Assembly: GCA_020171895.1 (NCBI GenBank)
Contig: JAIVAN010000016.1
Span: 1-45,464 of the forward strand
Source: Bacillus timonensis
GTDB lineage: Bacteria; Bacillota; Bacilli; Bacillales; Bacillaceae_L
DNA length: 45,464 nt
Direction of reading: 5' to 3'
In this document: positions 9,395 through 18,461 of the stretch, one piece after another
How the letters are laid out: every line of letters begins with the position of its first letter
Position numbering within the stretch: position 1 is the stretch's first letter
Translations under genes and position numbers: made by a program
The notes under the pieces: generated by a model
The model's database searches: none
Told to the model about the DNA's origin: nothing
The model's input: the letters and a program-made list of their open reading frames with translations, nothing else

Positions 9395-11311
9395 TTAATT
9401 CGAAATCGTGGTACTTCCACTGTTTACAGAAGTAGATTTCTTCCCCTTTACTACTAGAGCAATAACTACAACTAATGCACTAACAACGCTCAATGCTACA
9501 CTTGCCGTAACCGATGCCTCTTGACCAGCATATTGAACTGCCTGACCTGCAACAATGTACCATGTAACTAGCAATGCATTAATAAACGCTCCTACATAAA
9601 TTGTACCGGTTTTGCGATAGAAGAATGTAGAGATGGTAGCTACTAGGAAGTTAATAAAGACAAACTGGAATGCAACAATGCTTAACAATGACTTCGTTAC
9701 ATCAATTTCTTCTGTCATAAATAGAGGAATGTAAGAAATTAAGATGATCGCCACAATCCCCAGCGTATTAATTCCTACGTTCGCAAAGAACCACTTCCAT
9801 GCAGTTTTACTCTCTGTAGCACTCTCCTTTAAACGGAATTGTCCATGTAATAATGCTCCATTCACAAGGAAGAACAAGAGGAATGGCGCTAAATATTTTA
9901 CCATTATCACAAACTGAGCCCAGTTCATTGGTTTAAATGCCATTACCCAAATACGGAAATCAACTAAAAATGCAGCATCCGCAACAAGCGTTAACCCTAA
10001 TAATGCACCGACTGAGTAGATAGCTAGTAATGCAGATTTCCCAATAGCATTTACATTTAACTGGAAGCCAGCTTTGGAATAGGAAATACCGTAGTTACTA
10101 GAATTTGCGCCTTGTTTTTTGTTACTTACATAGTGCCAAATCGCAAATAACACTGCACCAATTACTGCGTTTAATACGACCCAAACAACAAATCCATTTG
10201 TTAAAGACTGGGGCCAAAAGCTATTGACTGGTAACCATTTGCTTCCCCACGCTTGGAATTGGAAGTAGGTTAGTGCTGGCACTGCAGTTGCAATAATTGC
10301 ACCAATTAACCACGAAACCTTAGTCTTATAGCCTTTATACTCTGGTAACGGCTGTACAATAGTCTTAAAGAAGTTCGTACGTAATAGATTTGCTGCAAAC
10401 GATAGTAAGAACATAATTGCACCTATCATTGCAAATAATGTGCTAAACTCTTTTATTTTCCATACTTGATCAGTTGAATCTATGGGGTTAGGAGCTGGAA
10501 TGGCTTGCTGTAAGAAGTCTAATACATAAGAAGTGGTTTCAGTAGACCAGTGATTGAATGGATGAGTTTCATTAGGAATATATAGCATACGAGCTGATTC
10601 ATTTTCAAATGATCCATATAATTCCTTTGGTGTAACTGTATTATCTGTTCCAAAAACCTTTTTTAACTTATCAGTATCAACAATTTGTTTTGCTTGTGGA
10701 ACTTCCCACATCAGCTTAGCAAACTCATCATATTTACCAAATACAACAGCGTAGTTAAACTCTGACTCCGCCGTTACCTCACCTGCTCCAAACGTTTCGG
10801 TTGAAGAGCCAACTTGAATAACCGTATGGACCCAATCAGGATGCGCATTGGCTGCAGCTAGAGTTGACCATGCACCCATAGAATGTCCTTCAACTGCTAT
10901 TTTCTCTGTATCAACAAAGCCCAAACCTCTCAGATAAGATAATCCTGCGATTGCACCACGTGATGCCAACTCAATTGGTTCTTGTTCTGAGTAGCCGTGA
11001 CCTTGCATATCCATTGCCAACACAACGTAACCGCGTCTGGCGAATTCAATATTGAATGCATCTTGCACTTCTCTCGTGTTTATATATCCGTGCATTGTTA
11101 ACACTGCAGGATGCTTTTCTGTGGGATTCATGTTTGAAGGCGTAAATAATTTAGCACTTAGTACGTTCCCATTATTCCCAACAAAACGTACATCCTTAAC
11201 CGATACTTCCCCCGAGCTCGTTTGAACATTATGCGCTACCAAACTCCCTACTAAGACAATTATCAATGAAATAACAACCGCTAAACGACTAGAAAAAAAT
11301 GTTTTCTTCAA
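9395..11311 (-). CDS. alpha/beta hydrolase with polytopic membrane C-terminus
   Basis: The 638-residue protein has an N-terminal signal-anchor (8-26), then an alpha/beta hydrolase domain with nucleophile Ser144 in EGHSMGAW, likely acid Asp195 in GKYDEF and His250 or His254 in NETHPFNHW. From about 285 onward there are eight or nine membrane helices. It starts at TTG, chosen because AAGGGGG lies 7 bases upstream. The substrate is unknown; the catalytic domain is probably outside the cell. It stands alone between terminators, with a close match to a CcpA site (cre) upstream, so carbon catabolite control is plausible. Confidence 0.75.
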   Translation of the reverse strand: MKKTFFSSRLAVVISLIIVLVGSLVAHNVQTSSGEVSVKDVRFVGNNGNVLSAKLFTPSNMNPTEKHPAVLTMHGYINTREVQDAFNIEFARRGYVVLAMDMQGHGYSEQEPIELASRGAIAGLSYLRGLGFVDTEKIAVEGHSMGAWSTLAAANAHPDWVHTVIQVGSSTETFGAGEVTAESEFNYAVVFGKYDEFAKLMWEVPQAKQIVDTDKLKKVFGTDNTVTPKELYGSFENESARMLYIPNETHPFNHWSTETTSYVLDFLQQAIPAPNPIDSTDQVWKIKEFSTLFAMIGAIMFLLSFAANLLRTNFFKTIVQPLPEYKGYKTKVSWLIGAIIATAVPALTYFQFQAWGSKWLPVNSFWPQSLTNGFVVWVVLNAVIGAVLFAIWHYVSNKKQGANSSNYGISYSKAGFQLNVNAIGKSALLAIYSVGALLGLTLVADAAFLVDFRIWVMAFKPMNWAQFVIMVKYLAPFLLFFLVNGALLHGQFRLKESATESKTAWKWFFANVGINTLGIVAIILISYIPLFMTEEIDVTKSLLSIVAFQFVFINFLVATISTFFYRKTGTIYVGAFINALLVTWYIVAGQAVQYAGQEASVTASVALSVVSALVVVIALVVKGKKSTSVNSGSTTISN

Positions 11312-11373
11312 GGCAATACCCCCTTAAGTTTTTGATGATACTTTACCTACCCTAGAATTCTATCAATCTAAAA

Positions 11374-11389
11374 TTGGTAACGCTTTCAC
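11374..11389 (-). promoter_or_regulatory. candidate cre (CcpA) operator
   Basis: The minus strand reads GTGAAAGCGTTACCAA, matching the core of the cre consensus WTGNAANCGNWNNCW except for the first W. It lies about 65 bases upstream of the TTG start of the hydrolase, close to a possible -10 TAGAAT (about 11354). CcpA repression is inferred from motif and position only. Confidence 0.55.
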
Positions 11390-11440
11390 TCAACCGCAAA
11401 GTTCTCTTACTTATCCTCCTTTGTAAAAGTGTATGGAAAC

Positions 11441-11493
11441 AAAAAGACTCACAGAATACACTTTTCCTAAAAAGAAAAGTCATATTATGTGAG
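11441..11493 (-). terminator. terminator downstream of glpD
   Basis: A long interrupted hairpin: outer stem CTCACAtAATA / TATTcTGTGAG and inner stem ACTTTTC / GAAAAGT, followed on the minus strand by TCTTTTTG. It lies about 80 bases after glpD and ahead of the hydrolase promoter region. Confidence 0.75.
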
Positions 11494-11575
11494 CCTCCAT
11501 TTCTCCATTCACAATTATTAACTTACTACTAGTATAAGTTTGCCAAGTTTAAATTGTCAAGTTTATTTAGAAAAT

Positions 11576-13252
11576 TTAATTTATTATAAATGTTCTTTCC
11601 TCAGGAAAAATAGCATAATGTAATTCCTTGTTCAATTCCTCTTTATACTGCTGTGTTTGTTTCTCGGTCCAATGAAGAAAGTCTGCCATAAAGTCTATTA
11701 CGGGCTCCTTCCACTTCTCAACCCATTGTACATTAAAAAATAAAGTGCCTGTTCTTCTAATAAAAAAGTCATTTGGTTTGTACGCCATTTCGTTCTCCAT
11801 ACTATATATAAGTTGAGTATATATTTCTAGAGGTAATCCGTGAGAATGGTTACTATTTTGATAGTTTTTTGCAATTAAAAATAACTCTTTTATATTGGAC
11901 CCATATCTGCCTACCAAAAATTCGTACTGTTCAGACGTAAAACCTAACGAAAGTGCTTGTGCTTTATAGGATCTAATAAAGGTAGAAAGATTTTTTGAAC
12001 CTCCTACATCACCTCCTGAGATTGGCATCTTTTTCGTTTTACTTTTCTTTTCTATTTTTTGATTAGTTTTAAAATCAGGTGAGTTCACGATTTTGTTTAC
12101 AACCATTTCAGCCATCTTCCGATAACCCGTTAATTTCCCACCAGCAATGGTAATCATACCCGATTTCGACACCCATATTTCATCTTTTCGTGATATTTCT
12201 GATGGGTCTTTTCCATCTTCATAAATTAAAGGTCTTAATCCTGCCCAACTTGACTCGATATCTTGTGACTTTAAAGTTACATTAGGAAACAAATTCTGAA
12301 TAGCTTTCAAAATATAAGCTCTATCCTCCTCTGTAACTCTTGGTGATATTGCATCTTCACTGTAGAAAGTGTCCGTTGTTCCTACATATGTTTTATTTTC
12401 TCTAGGGATTGCAAAGATCATTCGGCCATCCTCTGTATCAAAATAAACAGACTGCTTTAGAGGAAACTTCAAAGAGTCAACAACTAAATGAACCCCCTTG
12501 GTCAAACGAAGCATTTTCCCGCTTTTTGAGCCATCTTTTTCACGTAGGGTATCTACCCATGGACCAGTGGCATTTACCATCTTCTTGGCATAAATCTTAT
12601 AGGATTTTTCACTAATCATATCCAGTACTTCTACACCTATTACCTTGCCATCTTGATAAATAAAATCTGTCACCTTACTATAATTAACAGCATTCGCTCC
12701 ACGCGTAACAGCTTCCTTCAATACTTCTATTGTTAATCTAGAATCATCTGTTCTATATTCAACATAATATCCAGCCCCCTTCAATCCCTGCTTCTTAATA
12801 AGAGGCTCTTTCTCAAGGGTTTCCTGTAACCCTAACATGCGTCTTCTTTCTGATTTTTTCACCCCCGCTAGAAAATCATAGACTCTTAGTCCGAGAGATG
12901 TAGAGAATTTACCGAAAGTCCCTCCTTTATAGAGAGGTAATAACATCCACTCTGGAGTCGTCACATGTGGTCCATTTTCATAAACAATCTCTCGTTCTTT
13001 ACCTACCTCGGCAACCATTTTCACTTTCAATTGTTTTAAATACCTTAACCCCCCATGAACAAGCTTCGTTGAACGACTTGAAGTACCTGCTGAAAAGTCC
13101 TGCATTTCCACAAGTCCTGTTGTCAACCCTCTCGTCACTGCATCTAGCGCAATTCCACTTCCAGTTATGCCTCCTCCGATAATTAATACATCTAATTGAT
13201 TATTACTCATTTTTTCTAATTGTTGTTGTCGGTTCACACTTGAAAAAGTCAT
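11576..13252 (-). CDS. glpD: aerobic glycerol-3-phosphate dehydrogenase
   Basis: FAD-dependent, membrane-associated enzyme that oxidises sn-glycerol 3-phosphate to dihydroxyacetone phosphate and passes electrons to quinone. The 558-residue protein has the dinucleotide-binding motif IIGGGITGSGIA (24-35), the family segment TSSRSTKLVHGGLRYL, and the GlpO-type C-terminal domain. The ATG has an excellent RBS (AGGGGGGAAAAGC). It lies downstream of glpP, separated by a leader with a terminator, so expression is expected to depend on GlpP antitermination when glycerol 3-phosphate is present. No glpF or glpK is seen in the window. Confidence 0.95.
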   Translation of the reverse strand: MTFSSVNRQQQLEKMSNNQLDVLIIGGGITGSGIALDAVTRGLTTGLVEMQDFSAGTSSRSTKLVHGGLRYLKQLKVKMVAEVGKEREIVYENGPHVTTPEWMLLPLYKGGTFGKFSTSLGLRVYDFLAGVKKSERRRMLGLQETLEKEPLIKKQGLKGAGYYVEYRTDDSRLTIEVLKEAVTRGANAVNYSKVTDFIYQDGKVIGVEVLDMISEKSYKIYAKKMVNATGPWVDTLREKDGSKSGKMLRLTKGVHLVVDSLKFPLKQSVYFDTEDGRMIFAIPRENKTYVGTTDTFYSEDAISPRVTEEDRAYILKAIQNLFPNVTLKSQDIESSWAGLRPLIYEDGKDPSEISRKDEIWVSKSGMITIAGGKLTGYRKMAEMVVNKIVNSPDFKTNQKIEKKSKTKKMPISGGDVGGSKNLSTFIRSYKAQALSLGFTSEQYEFLVGRYGSNIKELFLIAKNYQNSNHSHGLPLEIYTQLIYSMENEMAYKPNDFFIRRTGTLFFNVQWVEKWKEPVIDFMADFLHWTEKQTQQYKEELNKELHYAIFPEERTFIIN

Positions 13253-13309
13253 GCTTTTCCCCCCTGAAATTTTATCTATATTCCACTAAACCACCATTGC
13301 TGGAGAAAT

Positions 13310-13366
13310 AAAAAAAGAGACCAAAACAAGTCAATGGGCATACTCCCACTGTTTGTTTTGGTCTCT
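13310..13366 (-). terminator. leader terminator of glpD, probable GlpP antitermination target
   Basis: The minus strand has AGAGACCAAAACAAAC pairing with GTTTTGGTCTCT and then TTTTTTT, placed between a TATACT -10 (13402-13407) and glpD. GlpP of Bacillus acts on inverted repeats of this kind in glp leaders, so this is the likely control point. The -35 for this promoter is weak. Confidence 0.8.
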
Positions 13367-13528
13367 CCTGTGTCTCTAACCGAATGTATTAACTTAACAA
13401 TAGTATATCATGCCTTACCATACTTTAAAAGGGATACTTACTCAAATAAACTTGATATGTAGGAAATGTGTAGAAAACATCACCGTTCATTTTTCATTCG
13501 TGGATCTAGGGTGCATATCAATTTCTTT

Positions 13529-14092
13529 TTACTCCTTGGGCTCAAAATGCTTCCATAAACTTCTATCAGAAGTTGTAACCGCAGATGCTCCAGATTCAAT
13601 AGCAGCTTCTACCTCTTCGACTGTTGAAATCAGTCCTCCAGTAAAAATCTCTTTATTCGTTTTCTCTCGAACTTCTGTTATGATTTTTGACATTAACCCA
13701 GGCAAAACTTCTATATAATCAGGATCGGTTCTTTCAATTAAAGAGTAACTTTTAGTGATAGAGCTAGAATCTAGTAAGAAGACACGTTGAATTGCTTTTA
13801 CCTTTTTCTGTTTTGCTTTTAGGATGACGTTTCCTTTCGTCGAAATGATCCCATATGGCTTCATTTCCTGACATACGTATTCTGTCGCAAATTCATCACT
13901 TTTTAACCCTTGAACTAAATCAAGATGAAGTATCATTTTTTTATTGTGCTGTTCTGCTAGTTGAAAGCAACTTTTTAACCTCGAAATATGTATATCTAAA
14001 AAAACACCATATGTATACTTACTTTCCAACATTTTTTCAAAATCCTTCGCTTCACGAACTGCCGGTAATACCTTTTGGCCATGGAAAGACAT
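13529..14092 (-). CDS. glpP: glycerol-3-phosphate-responsive antiterminator GlpP
   Basis: RNA-binding regulator of about 187 residues that, with glycerol 3-phosphate, allows readthrough of glp leader terminators. The sequence fits the GlpP TIM-barrel family: HLDLVQGLKSDEFA near 79-92, the YGIISTKGNVILKAKQ segment, FLLDSSSI, and IEVLPGLMSKII and FTGGLIS near the C-terminus. It sits directly upstream of glpD, whose leader contains the expected terminator. In B. subtilis glpP precedes glpF-glpK-glpD; here the transporter and kinase genes are not beside it. Confidence 0.93.
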   Translation of the reverse strand: MSFHGQKVLPAVREAKDFEKMLESKYTYGVFLDIHISRLKSCFQLAEQHNKKMILHLDLVQGLKSDEFATEYVCQEMKPYGIISTKGNVILKAKQKKVKAIQRVFLLDSSSITKSYSLIERTDPDYIEVLPGLMSKIITEVREKTNKEIFTGGLISTVEEVEAAIESGASAVTTSDRSLWKHFEPKE

Positions 14093-14186
14093 TGATATTC
14101 CCTCCCTTCGGTTACCTTTTTTATCAATTATATCATGGCATCATTTCCATAGAACAAATAGTGAGCTTTTGTCATTGATATTTTCG

Positions 14187-14216
14187 TTTACCAAAATGTA
14201 AAAACAAAATTATGAT
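14187..14216 (+). promoter_or_regulatory. candidate SigA promoter of the DUF4317 gene
   Basis: TTTACC (14187-14192), an 18-base spacer and TATGAT (14211-14216), about 105 bases ahead of the start. Moderate match. Confidence 0.45.
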
Positions 14217-14320
14217 ACAATAAATGATGCTTCAAATATAAAGGCGGAGAGGTTCTTCACTGTAATTACTCTCTACCTTCTATTAACTCATTTGAGTCCA
14301 GCTTAGGAGTGTATTGAAAC

Positions 14321-15502
14321 ATGAATAAAAAAGATATTGCACAAATTCGGAAACAATTCAAATTAAATAATGATTTACTTAAAGTTTCAGATATTTTTAA
14401 TGTGTATATTATGAAGGATTCGAGTGACATTTATCATTACCAAAATCAACCGTTCGAAATGCTTGACCAAGATCAGCAAGAGTTATTTATGAATAACTTT
14501 AAAAAGTTACTTGCAGGTCAATTAGATGAGAAACTATTTGAATTAAAATTTCAAAAAGATGCTACTAATAATAGCCAGCTAATCTTACATCAAGGACTAC
14601 TCAACAATGATGTTGATGGCTGGATTGAAAACATGCTGCAAATGGTAAGTAAAATGCTGTCGAACCGACAATACGAGAAAGATATCGTTGTCACGTTCAT
14701 CCGTGGAGAATATTTAAAGCCAACAAAACGTGGAAATCCAGAGGCTGAGGAAAGTGCACGAGATACCGTTTATTCACACCCATTTATTTTATGCAGCATC
14801 AATAATACTCAAGAGCCCAAAAAAGAACTCCTCTTTGACTATGTAGAAAGAGAATTTAAATACAATTTCGTCGTGGACCCAATCATTAACCTCAACGCTC
14901 CTATCGGTGGATTTTTATTTCCTTGCTTTACTGACCATGCTGCAGATGTAAACCATATTCTATACGCAGCCGGTAAAGTGCATGAGCCTGATCACCAATT
15001 TATAGAAGATGTCCTAAATGGCGAAGAAACGATGACTGCCAAGGATGATAAAATTGTTTTTGAAGAAATCATTAAAGATGTCACGGGGGACCAACTAAAT
15101 ACATCTACTCTTTCCAATGTATACGAAGAAATTCATCGTCTAGTAGAGGAAAATGAGGAAGAAGAGCAGCCAAAACTAGACTCTAAAGATGTAGAACGTG
15201 TTTTAAAGATGAGCGGCCTTGAAGATATAAGCACAGAAAAAGTAGAATCAGCTTTTCAAAAAATAATTGATGATGACAAATATGAGATAAAAGCAAGTAA
15301 CATCTTACCCAAATTCACGTCAAAATCAATTAAAATCAGCACTAAAATCGCCAACATCTCCATTAGTCCACAAGATTTAAAGTATGTGAAAAAAGTCCAA
15401 CTCAGCGGCAAACGCTACTTAATGATTGAAGTAGATGAAGACACAGTAATTGAAGGATTCACAATGATTCCTGAAGCTTTTGGTGTAAAACACGAGGATT
15501 AA
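14321..15502 (+). CDS. DUF4317 family protein
   Basis: A 393-residue soluble protein starting MNKKDIAQIRKQFKLNND, the opening I recall for DUF4317 proteins of Bacilli and Clostridia. No membrane segments and no recognisable catalytic motif. An acidic patch (ENEEEEQ) lies near 285. The RBS is AGGAG with 10 bases to ATG, and a strong hairpin follows. Biochemical function is not known. It stands alone on the plus strand between glpP and a convergent DUF429 gene. Confidence 0.75.
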   Translation: MNKKDIAQIRKQFKLNNDLLKVSDIFNVYIMKDSSDIYHYQNQPFEMLDQDQQELFMNNFKKLLAGQLDEKLFELKFQKDATNNSQLILHQGLLNNDVDGWIENMLQMVSKMLSNRQYEKDIVVTFIRGEYLKPTKRGNPEAEESARDTVYSHPFILCSINNTQEPKKELLFDYVEREFKYNFVVDPIINLNAPIGGFLFPCFTDHAADVNHILYAAGKVHEPDHQFIEDVLNGEETMTAKDDKIVFEEIIKDVTGDQLNTSTLSNVYEEIHRLVEENEEEEQPKLDSKDVERVLKMSGLEDISTEKVESAFQKIIDDDKYEIKASNILPKFTSKSIKISTKIANISISPQDLKYVKKVQLSGKRYLMIEVDEDTVIEGFTMIPEAFGVKHED

Positions 15503-15520
15503 CGTTTTAACATCAAGGAT

Positions 15521-15566
15521 AAAAAAAGGCTCCTCACAAGCACTTGCTCTTGTGAGGAGCCTTTTG
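15521..15566 (+). terminator. bidirectional terminator between convergent genes
   Basis: A 13-bp perfect stem GGCTCCTCACAAG / CTTGTGAGGAGCC (15528-15561) with A7 before and TTTT after. It can serve the DUF4317 gene on the plus strand and, better, the DUF429 gene on the minus strand. Confidence 0.9.
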
Positions 15567-15587
15567 CTATAGTAGCAAACCATCCTC

Positions 15588-15609
15588 AGCTTACAGGTAA
15601 GCTTTTTTA
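15588..15609 (+). terminator. second terminator after the DUF4317 gene
   Basis: AGCTTAC AG GTAAGCT followed by TTTTT. The stem is short with a two-base loop, so it may be only a back-up site. Confidence 0.5.
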
Positions 15610-15639
15610 TCATGTATTCTATCGTCAAAGTCACTTGCC

Positions 15640-16299
15640 TTAGCAGCAATAATCATATGGATGATGAGGAGGTAGAGCTGGAAGTATCCATTTAGGTTTA
15701 TACGAAGGATCCTTCCAATGCCATGCACCTAACGCAGCAGCACATGCATCAATAGAATGGCTTTCTTCTTCGATTTCAACAGGGATTTCTATAAGCCTCT
15801 GGTCGGTAAACCAATTACGAATAAAACGTCTAGCCTCCCGCTGTTGTTTATATATCAACGCAAATTCGATATCTTCCTTTTGGAGCCTCGAGCCAATAAC
15901 AGCCCCTGGATGAACTTCCGCAATAGAAATTGAATTCGGAGTGTTTAGATTCTCGATTTCTCTACTAAGCTTAATCCCTCTTAATGTTAAGTACACCATT
16001 CTATTAAAAGTAGGCGGCATGATGGAGCCAGATTTCATTCCTAACGAAACAATAAATCTCCTGAGATCACGGTCACCTTCCCTATCTCCTCCCCCGTCGT
16101 TATAAGATAGGGGGGCATCGATGCCAATAACAACCTCATCTATCAGACTTTGCTCATAAATCTCTGTTAAAATGTCCTGGTCACTTAAATTACTCTCCCA
16201 CTTAACAAATTGCAACTCATCTTTCTTTTTTTCAAAAACAACTAGAACTGTATCCTTATGATTACTTGGTCCTGACAAATCAATTCCGATAACTCTCAT
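15640..16299 (-). CDS. DUF429 family protein
   Basis: A 219-residue protein beginning MRVIGIDLSGPSNHKDT, the RNase H-like opening with an early conserved Asp that characterises DUF429. Other family features are IGIDAPLSY near 57-65 and EESHSIDACAAALGAW near 182-197, with acidic residues spaced as in RNase H-fold enzymes. The exact biochemical role is unknown; nuclease-like or nucleotide-binding activity is only inferred from the fold. It converges with the DUF4317 gene. The start is ATG with a weak RBS. Confidence 0.75.
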   Translation of the reverse strand: MRVIGIDLSGPSNHKDTVLVVFEKKKDELQFVKWESNLSDQDILTEIYEQSLIDEVVIGIDAPLSYNDGGGDREGDRDLRRFIVSLGMKSGSIMPPTFNRMVYLTLRGIKLSREIENLNTPNSISIAEVHPGAVIGSRLQKEDIEFALIYKQQREARRFIRNWFTDQRLIEIPVEIEEESHSIDACAAALGAWHWKDPSYKPKWILPALPPHHPYDYCC

Positions 16300-16410
16300 T
16301 CACTATCAACCCACTTTCGTAATCAATATGAGATTGATACCCAAAGTTACTACTACAGTTTATTTTGAACTATTATTGTCGTTTTTTCAAAGGTTCGCTG
16401 TTTATGATAC

Positions 16411-16456
16411 AAAAAAGAAGCTTTTCATAAGTTTTATAAACGAATGAAAAGCTTCT
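16411..16456 (-). terminator. terminator of the Fic gene, resembling an integrase 3' end
   Basis: GAAGCTTTTCAT / ATGAAAAGCTTC stem (16417-16455), followed on the minus strand by TTTTTT. On the plus strand the same bases read KKEAFHKFYKRMKSF, similar to the last residues of the integrase at 32797 (KKEASQKFSELMRSLR). It may be a relic of an older integration. Confidence 0.85.
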
Positions 16457-16470
16457 CATCTATCACTTTA

Positions 16471-17211
16471 CTAAATTTTATTATTTATTGCACTTAAATA
16501 GAGGTTTAACGAATCTTCTACCTCGATTGTAATTAACTTAATAAAGTCATCATATTCTTCCTGTGTATGTGCTTTATCTAATGCTTCGTAATAAGCTAAG
16601 CGATTTCCCATTTTAATAACAATTGGTGGAAATCCGTCTTTCATGAGCTCTAAATTTAATAACAAACGTGATGTCCTACCATTTCCATCAATGAATGGAT
16701 GAACTCCAACAAATAAAGCATGTAGCATAGCCCCACGAGCAACTGGATGTAGTTTTTTTGTTACTGCTTGGTTATACCAGTGAAGCAACTGTTCCATCTT
16801 TTCTTTTATAAGAAAGGGTGCAGGAGGTATATGTTTAGCTCCAGAAATAAAAACTTGTTGATCTCGATATACTCCTGCGTATTCATCATCAATTCCCTTT
16901 AGTATAAGTCGATGTAAATTCTTAATTTGAAACTCGGACAAAGGCTCACCTTTTTGTACAATCTCCTCTACATATTTGATCGCATCCCTATGATTCAAAA
17001 CCTCTAAGTGTTCACGTAGCGTTTTGCCACCAACAGTTATTCCTTCAAGAACTATCTTCGTTTCGTTAATTGTTAACGTGTTACCTTCTATGGCATTCGT
17101 ATGATATGTCCATTCTAGTATTAACTTTTCACGTAAGCTTTTTAATGTATATTTTGGTAACGGTCGATTGGCATCTAGATGTTCCTTCTTTTGATTAATA
17201 AGCTCGAACAT
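16471..17211 (-). CDS. Fic family protein (class II, auto-inhibited)
   Basis: Fic enzymes transfer AMP or similar groups from nucleotides to hydroxyl side chains of target proteins. The catalytic loop HPFIDGNGRTSR is intact (about residues 171-182), with the catalytic His and the Asn-Gly-Arg anion site. The inhibitory helix motif (S/T)xxxE(G/N) is present as TNAIEG near residue 38, so this is a class II protein that holds its own antitoxin segment. I place the start at the ATG at 17211 because AGAGAGGTG lies just upstream; an earlier in-frame ATG at 17238 lacks an RBS. Targets are unknown. It borders the island. Confidence 0.88.
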   Translation of the reverse strand: MFELINQKKEHLDANRPLPKYTLKSLREKLILEWTYHTNAIEGNTLTINETKIVLEGITVGGKTLREHLEVLNHRDAIKYVEEIVQKGEPLSEFQIKNLHRLILKGIDDEYAGVYRDQQVFISGAKHIPPAPFLIKEKMEQLLHWYNQAVTKKLHPVARGAMLHALFVGVHPFIDGNGRTSRLLLNLELMKDGFPPIVIKMGNRLAYYEALDKAHTQEEYDDFIKLITIEVEDSLNLYLSAINNKI

Positions 17212-17595
17212 TTGCTTCACCTCTCTCACTAAACACATACTTAATAAATAATTTCAACGTTGCTCTGAATATAACCTCTAAAGCAATTTTTATCAATATT
17301 TTATAAATCTATAAATCATATTTTTACTCCATCTTTTAATCTATAAATCTTTTGTTGAGAGCTGTATTAATTATCCCTGAGTCTACCTTTATAAAAATTA
17401 TAACTTCATCCTAGATGGAGCAAATAATTAATTAGCATGACAGGCTACTCCATTCATAAATAACTTTATATCTAGTTTAGACAAGAAAATGCTCTTTTAA
17501 CAGGATAACCTTTACAAAAAGTCTCTCGAAAAACCTAAAGATAATTGCTTTCTCTACCATAGTTAATACAAATGTTTTGACCAATTTTAATAATC
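17212..17595 (-). other. AT-rich non-coding stretch
   Basis: About 380 bases upstream of the Fic gene with no open frame that looks coding on either strand. It leads up to the left copy of the island repeat. The Fic promoter should be here but I see no clear hexamer pair. Confidence 0.6.
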
Positions 17596-17864
17596 ACAAA
17601 AAGGCTTCTCAAAAGTTTATAAAACTAATGAGAAGCCTCTTGTAAACATATCATTTTTTAAGATTCCGTTAGTAAAAATCGACAAAGCCCTTGTGGTTTT
17701 AGGGGCAGATTACATCATGCCGCCCCTAAGGTGAGAGTGTGTAATATCTTTAACTTGGTGTGTTTAGAGTGCGATAAATCAGGGCTTTGTAAAATTCTTA
17801 CTGTAACATCTTTAACGGTGTTTTACCGTTTTTCACTGGATTGCGTTAGCAAAATGTTAGCATT
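17596..17864 (+). repeat. island direct repeat, left copy (integrase tail, att core, left-end arm)
   Basis: This 269-bp block is matched base for base in length by 20554-20822, with about eight mismatches by my count. In order it holds an integrase 3' tail (17598-17645, coding KKASQKFIKLMRSLL stop), the groEL-derived att core (17701-17725), a segment starting TAAGGTGAGAGTG, and the arm-like motif GTTAGCAAAATGTTAGCA ending at the right. The tail is a hairpin with T5 on the minus strand. It looks like the junction of two tandem integrated elements. Confidence 0.9.
17701..17725 (+). mobile_element. att core, left outer copy (attL-like)
   Basis: 25 bases beginning aggggcagattac and ending catgccgccc are identical to the groEL 3' end at 32872-32896, including the complement of the groEL stop and last codons. 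The copy is followed by CCT, so the core is bounded by the inverted hexamers AGGGGC and GCCCCT. This is the leftmost copy I found and marks the outer limit of the recognisable island. Confidence 0.85.
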
Positions 17865-18018
17865 GCTAACGCAATTCAATACATACTTAAGGAATGAATA
17901 AGAATCGGGATTCTAGGTAATACCTTTTAAATTAAACTTGACAAACTATTAATGACGTCAATTATTTCATTTTTACATGCTTGATACAACTTTTCTTGTT
18001 CATATATAACACTTTGAA

Positions 18019-18150
18019 TCATTTCCAGCGTTTTTCCACTAACCATTTGTATGGCGGTTGTTCAGTAATTGGATAATTCATTCCATCCTTTAAATTTTTC
18101 AATGCACCCCCATATTCTTCAAAATCTCTTTCAGAATTCTGTAATATCAT
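18019..18150 (-). CDS. possible 43-residue peptide or gene remnant
   Basis: An ATG-started frame ending in KWLVEKRWK. It contains EEYGGALKNLKDGMNYPITE, which reads like real protein sequence, but there is no clear RBS. A second frame just downstream (SGKTLEMIQSVIYEQEK, ending near 17935) also looks coding, suggesting one gene broken by a frameshift. Family unknown. Confidence 0.3.
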   Translation of the reverse strand: MILQNSERDFEEYGGALKNLKDGMNYPITEQPPYKWLVEKRWK

Positions 18151-18461
18151 AGTACACTAATAATCTCTAATAAATTGAATTATCTTTAACAAAATTCATT
18201 GCATCTATAATATTATATATTATTAGATATTTCTTGCGTTAAAGTCCCTTCTCCACTATACTCTGTAAAGTTTTCAGCAGCTAGAATATCTTTTTTCTTA
18301 ACATCTTGGCGGTTAGTTTATTGGTTTAAAAAAATACATTAAAAAGGAGATTAGATAGAATAAAATCTGATCTCCTCTTTTAGGTATATGGATAACACTT
18401 ATTGAAGTTTAGTTTGGTCTTTACAAAAACATCTCATCGATAGGCTACCATTTTCAAAAAT

